From the NCBI GenBank assembly GCA_019422485.1, contig JAHZDG010000042.1:1-9140 (forward strand): a stretch of 9,140 nt of DNA, read 5' to 3'. A model generated the notes under the pieces. It had not been told where the DNA came from. It saw only the letters and a program-made list of their open reading frames with translations, and made no database searches. Source of the DNA: Alistipes sp. (GTDB lineage: Bacteria > Bacteroidota > Bacteroidia > Bacteroidales > Rikenellaceae). Both the position numbers and the translations under genes were made by a program. Positions 8,001 to 9,140 of this stretch are shown here, one piece after another; position 1 is the stretch's first letter, and every line of letters starts with the position of its first letter.

Positions 8001-8135
8001 GCCAGCGACAATGGTAAGGCAACGATGGACCACAAGGAACACCCGGGTCTGTTGAACAAGAGCGGTCATATCGGCTTCTTGGGTCATGGCTCGGAAGTAA
8101 GCTTCCGGAATATCCGGATCAAAGAATTGAAGTAA
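5061..8135 (+). CDS. Secreted HEAT-repeat protein with two DUF1080 (3-keto-disaccharide hydrolase) domains
   Basis: This 1024-residue protein starts with a Sec signal peptide (MKKILLTVALALTVVVAGA, probable cut between Ala21 and Gln22). There is no lipobox cysteine, so it should be periplasmic or secreted. Residues about 30-605 are an alpha-helical solenoid of HEAT-like repeats, with recurring patterns such as DPEIKAFYIRLL and DPDQSVRQLAADNIY. Two DUF1080/PF06439 beta-sandwich domains follow, at about 615-820 (start GWVSMFNGKDLTGWKG) and about 831-1024 (start EGFRLLFDGQNMHEWTG). Both carry the family pattern: FNG/FDG opening, a GIYLR- or GIRTP-like strand, QMWD or QILD, a GS.Y segment, VxLNG, and a closing FRNIRIKEL-type strand. 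PF06439 members include enzymes that cleave 3-keto-disaccharides, and also LamG-like binding proteins; which role each copy has cannot be read from sequence. The partner oxidoreductase lies 26 bases upstream. ATG 5061 is taken; ATG 5067 is equally possible. Confidence 0.87.
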   Translation: MNMKKILLTVALALTVVVAGAQTAANRTPRTKVSDALALMPAPEGVEYKRLMEDLISSGAEGVDMLTSMLDNTNNVPVVYALSGWAAYVTTPGYENSRKMFAEGIVRALQASKDPEIKAFYIRLLQQCGQSESVKALVDLVDDPRFGDPARCALEAISQARNGFPTVYTEAPVTRIGKLYNLVQSKGAVALPQLTKAAMDADRNYRNTALRFAAPYADDAFYATLIARLPKVKPEVKIDWITWLGLQGVQAAVPAIMPWIGDENVELSSAAMWAAIRLKAEGLNARLIEVLSGTSTPDTLREIARACLLSSPEPVVDAVAEVLTGGSDAGKVEALSILAAKRASDKATVVLDLTSSRNADVSAAAYTALKDVVTPTNLEALYGLLETTSEENLSKVQDAVIAALEDMPVAERVSAVQAQMARSEDKAARYYVVLASTGDPSVLETIAQGYQQGDEFEKTQAIEALLAWPDVQSTSYLYDIAKGGDTAHFDEILSGYVARVKASSETPEMKQIMLGEMLELARTADQKKLILSTMATNRTMQALMTLGNYLDDPDQSVRQLAADNIYNIVSDRGDLYGPAIREVAEKALRANEGRLDDYGRSAVLDRLKTMPQEGGWVSMFNGKDLTGWKGLVENPIKRAAMSPQELAEKQKAADEIMRRDWEVIDGLLTFTGDGYDNICTEKQYGDFEMYVDWLLYPDSDEADAGIYLRGTPQVQMWDTARRNVGAQVGSGGLYNNKINPSKPSHVADNKLGHWNTFYIKMVGDRVTVVLNGEKVVDNVILENFWDRSLPIPAMEQIELQAHGTRVAYRNLCIHELERPEPYRLSEEEAAEGFRLLFDGQNMHEWTGNTQDYVMENGTITLHPANGHGGNLYTKDEFDNFVFRFEFKLTPGANNGLGIRTPMEGDAAYVGMELQILDNDAPIYSKLEQYQYHGSVYGVIPAKRGALKPMGEWNYQEVIADGNHIKVTLNGQVIVDGDIAKASDNGKATMDHKEHPGLLNKSGHIGFLGHGSEVSFRNIRIKELK

Positions 8136-8156
8136 CCGATACGGATGATTCGATTT

Positions 8157-8188
8157 GTGCAGCCCCGGAAACGGGGCTGCACTTTTTT
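8157..8188 (+). terminator. Intrinsic terminator after the DUF1080 gene
   Basis: A perfect 11-bp GC-rich stem (GTGCAGCCCCG with CGGGGCTGCAC) closes on a GAAA tetraloop and is followed by six T residues. It lies 21 bases behind the TAA stop. It marks the end of the oxidoreductase/DUF1080 transcription unit and shows that no third gene is part of it. Confidence 0.95.
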
Positions 8189-8363
8189 ATGCCTGGAGCG
8201 GACATGTATTGGAAATAGGAACGGTGACTGAAGATAGGAATCAGGATAAACATCCTCTTGAGCGCAAAATGCTTCGGAGACGGAGTCTGTTTTGAAAGTT
8301 TGGGGATAGCCTCGATCAGGGAGAGAATAATCGGGCTCCGTCAGATCAGGGGTGCATAGAAAC
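8189..8363. other. Spacer between two facing terminators, no gene seen
   Basis: The stretch lies between convergent transcription units. It has only weak repeats: GACGGAG (8279-8285) against CTCCGTC (8336-8342), a small AGGAT/ATCCT hairpin, and GATCAGGG twice. I see no promoter, no convincing reading frame and no RNA signature. Confidence 0.6.
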
Positions 8364-8391
8364 AAAAAGACTCCGATGATTCGGAGTCTTT
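8364..8391 (-). terminator. Intrinsic terminator of the minus-strand hydrolase gene
   Basis: Read on the minus strand, AAAGACTCCGA and TCGGAGTCTTT form an 11-bp stem with a four-base ATCA loop. The stem's last Ts run on to give five T residues (8368-8364). It begins 20 bases after the TAA stop at 8412-8414. The A-rich flank on the other side is short, so it may also work weakly in the plus direction. Confidence 0.88.
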
Positions 8392-8411
8392 GAAAGTATG
8401 AGGAGGGGTTT

Positions 8412-9140
8412 TTATCTTTCCAGCAGGAAAAGAGAGTGACGTTCGGGTAAGTCGAGGGTAAGGCGTGTGACGATCTCCTTGCCCTGTTTTTCGTAGCGGA
8501 CCGAGACCGGTGCGCTTTCTCCGGTATGCGGATTCCATGCCTCCAGACGCATTTTCCCGCGTAAGATCACGTCGCTGCGATAGGCGGTGGGCTCGAGGTT
8601 GGCCAAATAGAAAAGGGCTTTCCCGTCGCGTTCTTTGTGAATGTATCGGAGCGGTTTGGCGGCGTCGAAGGCAATGTCGGCAGGATCTTCGGATCGCAAA
8701 GCTTTTTGTAAAGCCTCGGGCGTCAATTGAGCGACAAAATGGACCTGACCGCCTTCTTTGTTTTCATTGTAACGTGTGGCGGCGGGAAGCAATTCGTTCA
8801 TCAGTTCGCCGATGCGGGCATCTTGGCCCATTTCTGCGGAACGGGTGGGCAGTTGAGAAGTGAAAATGATTCGTCCGCCGGCCTTAAACAGAGCGAGAGC
8901 CTGTTCCAGGGTGGAGACACTGATGGTTTTAGAGGCCGGGATGATCAGGGTGCGGAACGTGTTGTACTGGATGGCGTTATTGAGGGTCAATCCTTTTTTG
9001 TCTACGGTGCATTTCCCGGCCAGTACTTCGGGGTGCAACCATTGATAGTGGCGGCCTATACGCTGGGTGAGCATCTCACCTACTTCGACATAATCCAGAT
9101 AGGGGATCGAAACACCGCCTTCATACGGAGTGAGCGGGCC
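8412..9140 (-). CDS. Probable GH106-like glycoside hydrolase (alpha-L-rhamnosidase type), C-terminal part
   Basis: The frame stays open to the right edge of the window, so only the last 242 residues are present; GH106 proteins are usually around 900-1100 residues. The visible part starts GPLTPYEGGVSIPYLDY and continues through LHPEVLAGKC into a Rossmann-like segment, LIIPASKTISVSTLEQALALF then GGRIIFTSQLPTRSAE. Sequences of this kind occur in GH106 and related Bacteroidota hydrolases. The C-terminus (EAWNPHTGES, then DLPERHSLFLLER) looks like the closing beta-sandwich of such enzymes. GH106 removes alpha-L-rhamnose from plant or microbial glycans. The catalytic region and any signal peptide lie outside the window, so the family is judged by recognition of the tail only; another large glycoside hydrolase family with the same tail remains possible. 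The gene converges on the DUF1080 unit and has its own terminator. Confidence 0.6.
   Translation of the reverse strand, partial: GPLTPYEGGVSIPYLDYVEVGEMLTQRIGRHYQWLHPEVLAGKCTVDKKGLTLNNAIQYNTFRTLIIPASKTISVSTLEQALALFKAGGRIIFTSQLPTRSAEMGQDARIGELMNELLPAATRYNENKEGGQVHFVAQLTPEALQKALRSEDPADIAFDAAKPLRYIHKERDGKALFYLANLEPTAYRSDVILRGKMRLEAWNPHTGESAPVSVRYEKQGKEIVTRLTLDLPERHSLFLLER

Noticed and set aside
5688..8087. Minus-strand open frame of 799 codons opposite the DUF1080 gene
   Set aside because: It is a shadow created by the codon usage of the real gene. Its composition is odd (very rich in His, Arg, Gln and Phe), and no domain is recognisable.
8084..8365. Minus-strand frame of 93 codons after the DUF1080 gene
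   Set aside because: It runs through the strong plus-strand terminator stem and into the 3' end of the DUF1080 gene, its start abuts the other terminator, and the protein is low in recognisable features.
1..9140. CRISPR array, insertion sequence or phage genes
   Set aside because: No spaced direct repeats, no transposase or integrase frame and no terminal inverted repeats were seen.

Overview
This window looks like chromosomal DNA from a member of the Bacteroidota, most likely order Bacteroidales. The evidence is the DUF177-rpmF-plsX-fabH order, a promoter that fits the Bacteroidota primary-sigma pattern (TTTG, 19 bases, TAnnTTTG), and exported sugar-active proteins typical of that phylum: a twin-arginine Gfo/Idh/MocA oxidoreductase, DUF1080 domains and a GH106-like enzyme. 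The genus cannot be fixed from the sequence alone.

Left half (1-3551), housekeeping. The window opens inside the 3' part of aroC (chorismate synthase). A 69-base gap with a clear promoter follows. Then comes a tight operon: a YceD/DUF177 protein linked to 23S rRNA or L32, rpmF (ribosomal protein L32 with a zinc ribbon), plsX and fabH. plsX and fabH overlap by four bases. The operon couples ribosome supply to the start of phospholipid and fatty-acid synthesis. After fabH there is a 162-base non-coding stretch rich in inverted repeats, then a tRNA-Arg(CCT) with an encoded CCA end, and a strong intrinsic terminator.

Right half (3594-9140), sugar-related accessory genes. A promoter-like region with a 5-2-5 inverted repeat at the expected -33 position precedes a two-gene unit. 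The first gene is a Tat-signal Gfo/Idh/MocA oxidoreductase. The second encodes a 1024-residue exported protein made of a HEAT-like solenoid and two DUF1080 (3-keto-disaccharide hydrolase/LamG-like) domains. From known DUF1080 and oxidoreductase partnerships, the pair may break glycosidic bonds outside the cytoplasm by oxidation at C3 followed by cleavage of the keto-sugar. That role is inferred. A strong terminator ends the unit.

A convergent gene enters from the right edge on the minus strand, with its own terminator. It is the C-terminal part of a probable GH106-like (alpha-L-rhamnosidase type) glycoside hydrolase. The 172 bases between the two facing terminators hold no gene that I can see.

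The most interesting parts are the HEAT-DUF1080-DUF1080 protein with its oxidoreductase partner, the possible operator in front of them, and the folded-looking spacer between fabH and the tRNA.
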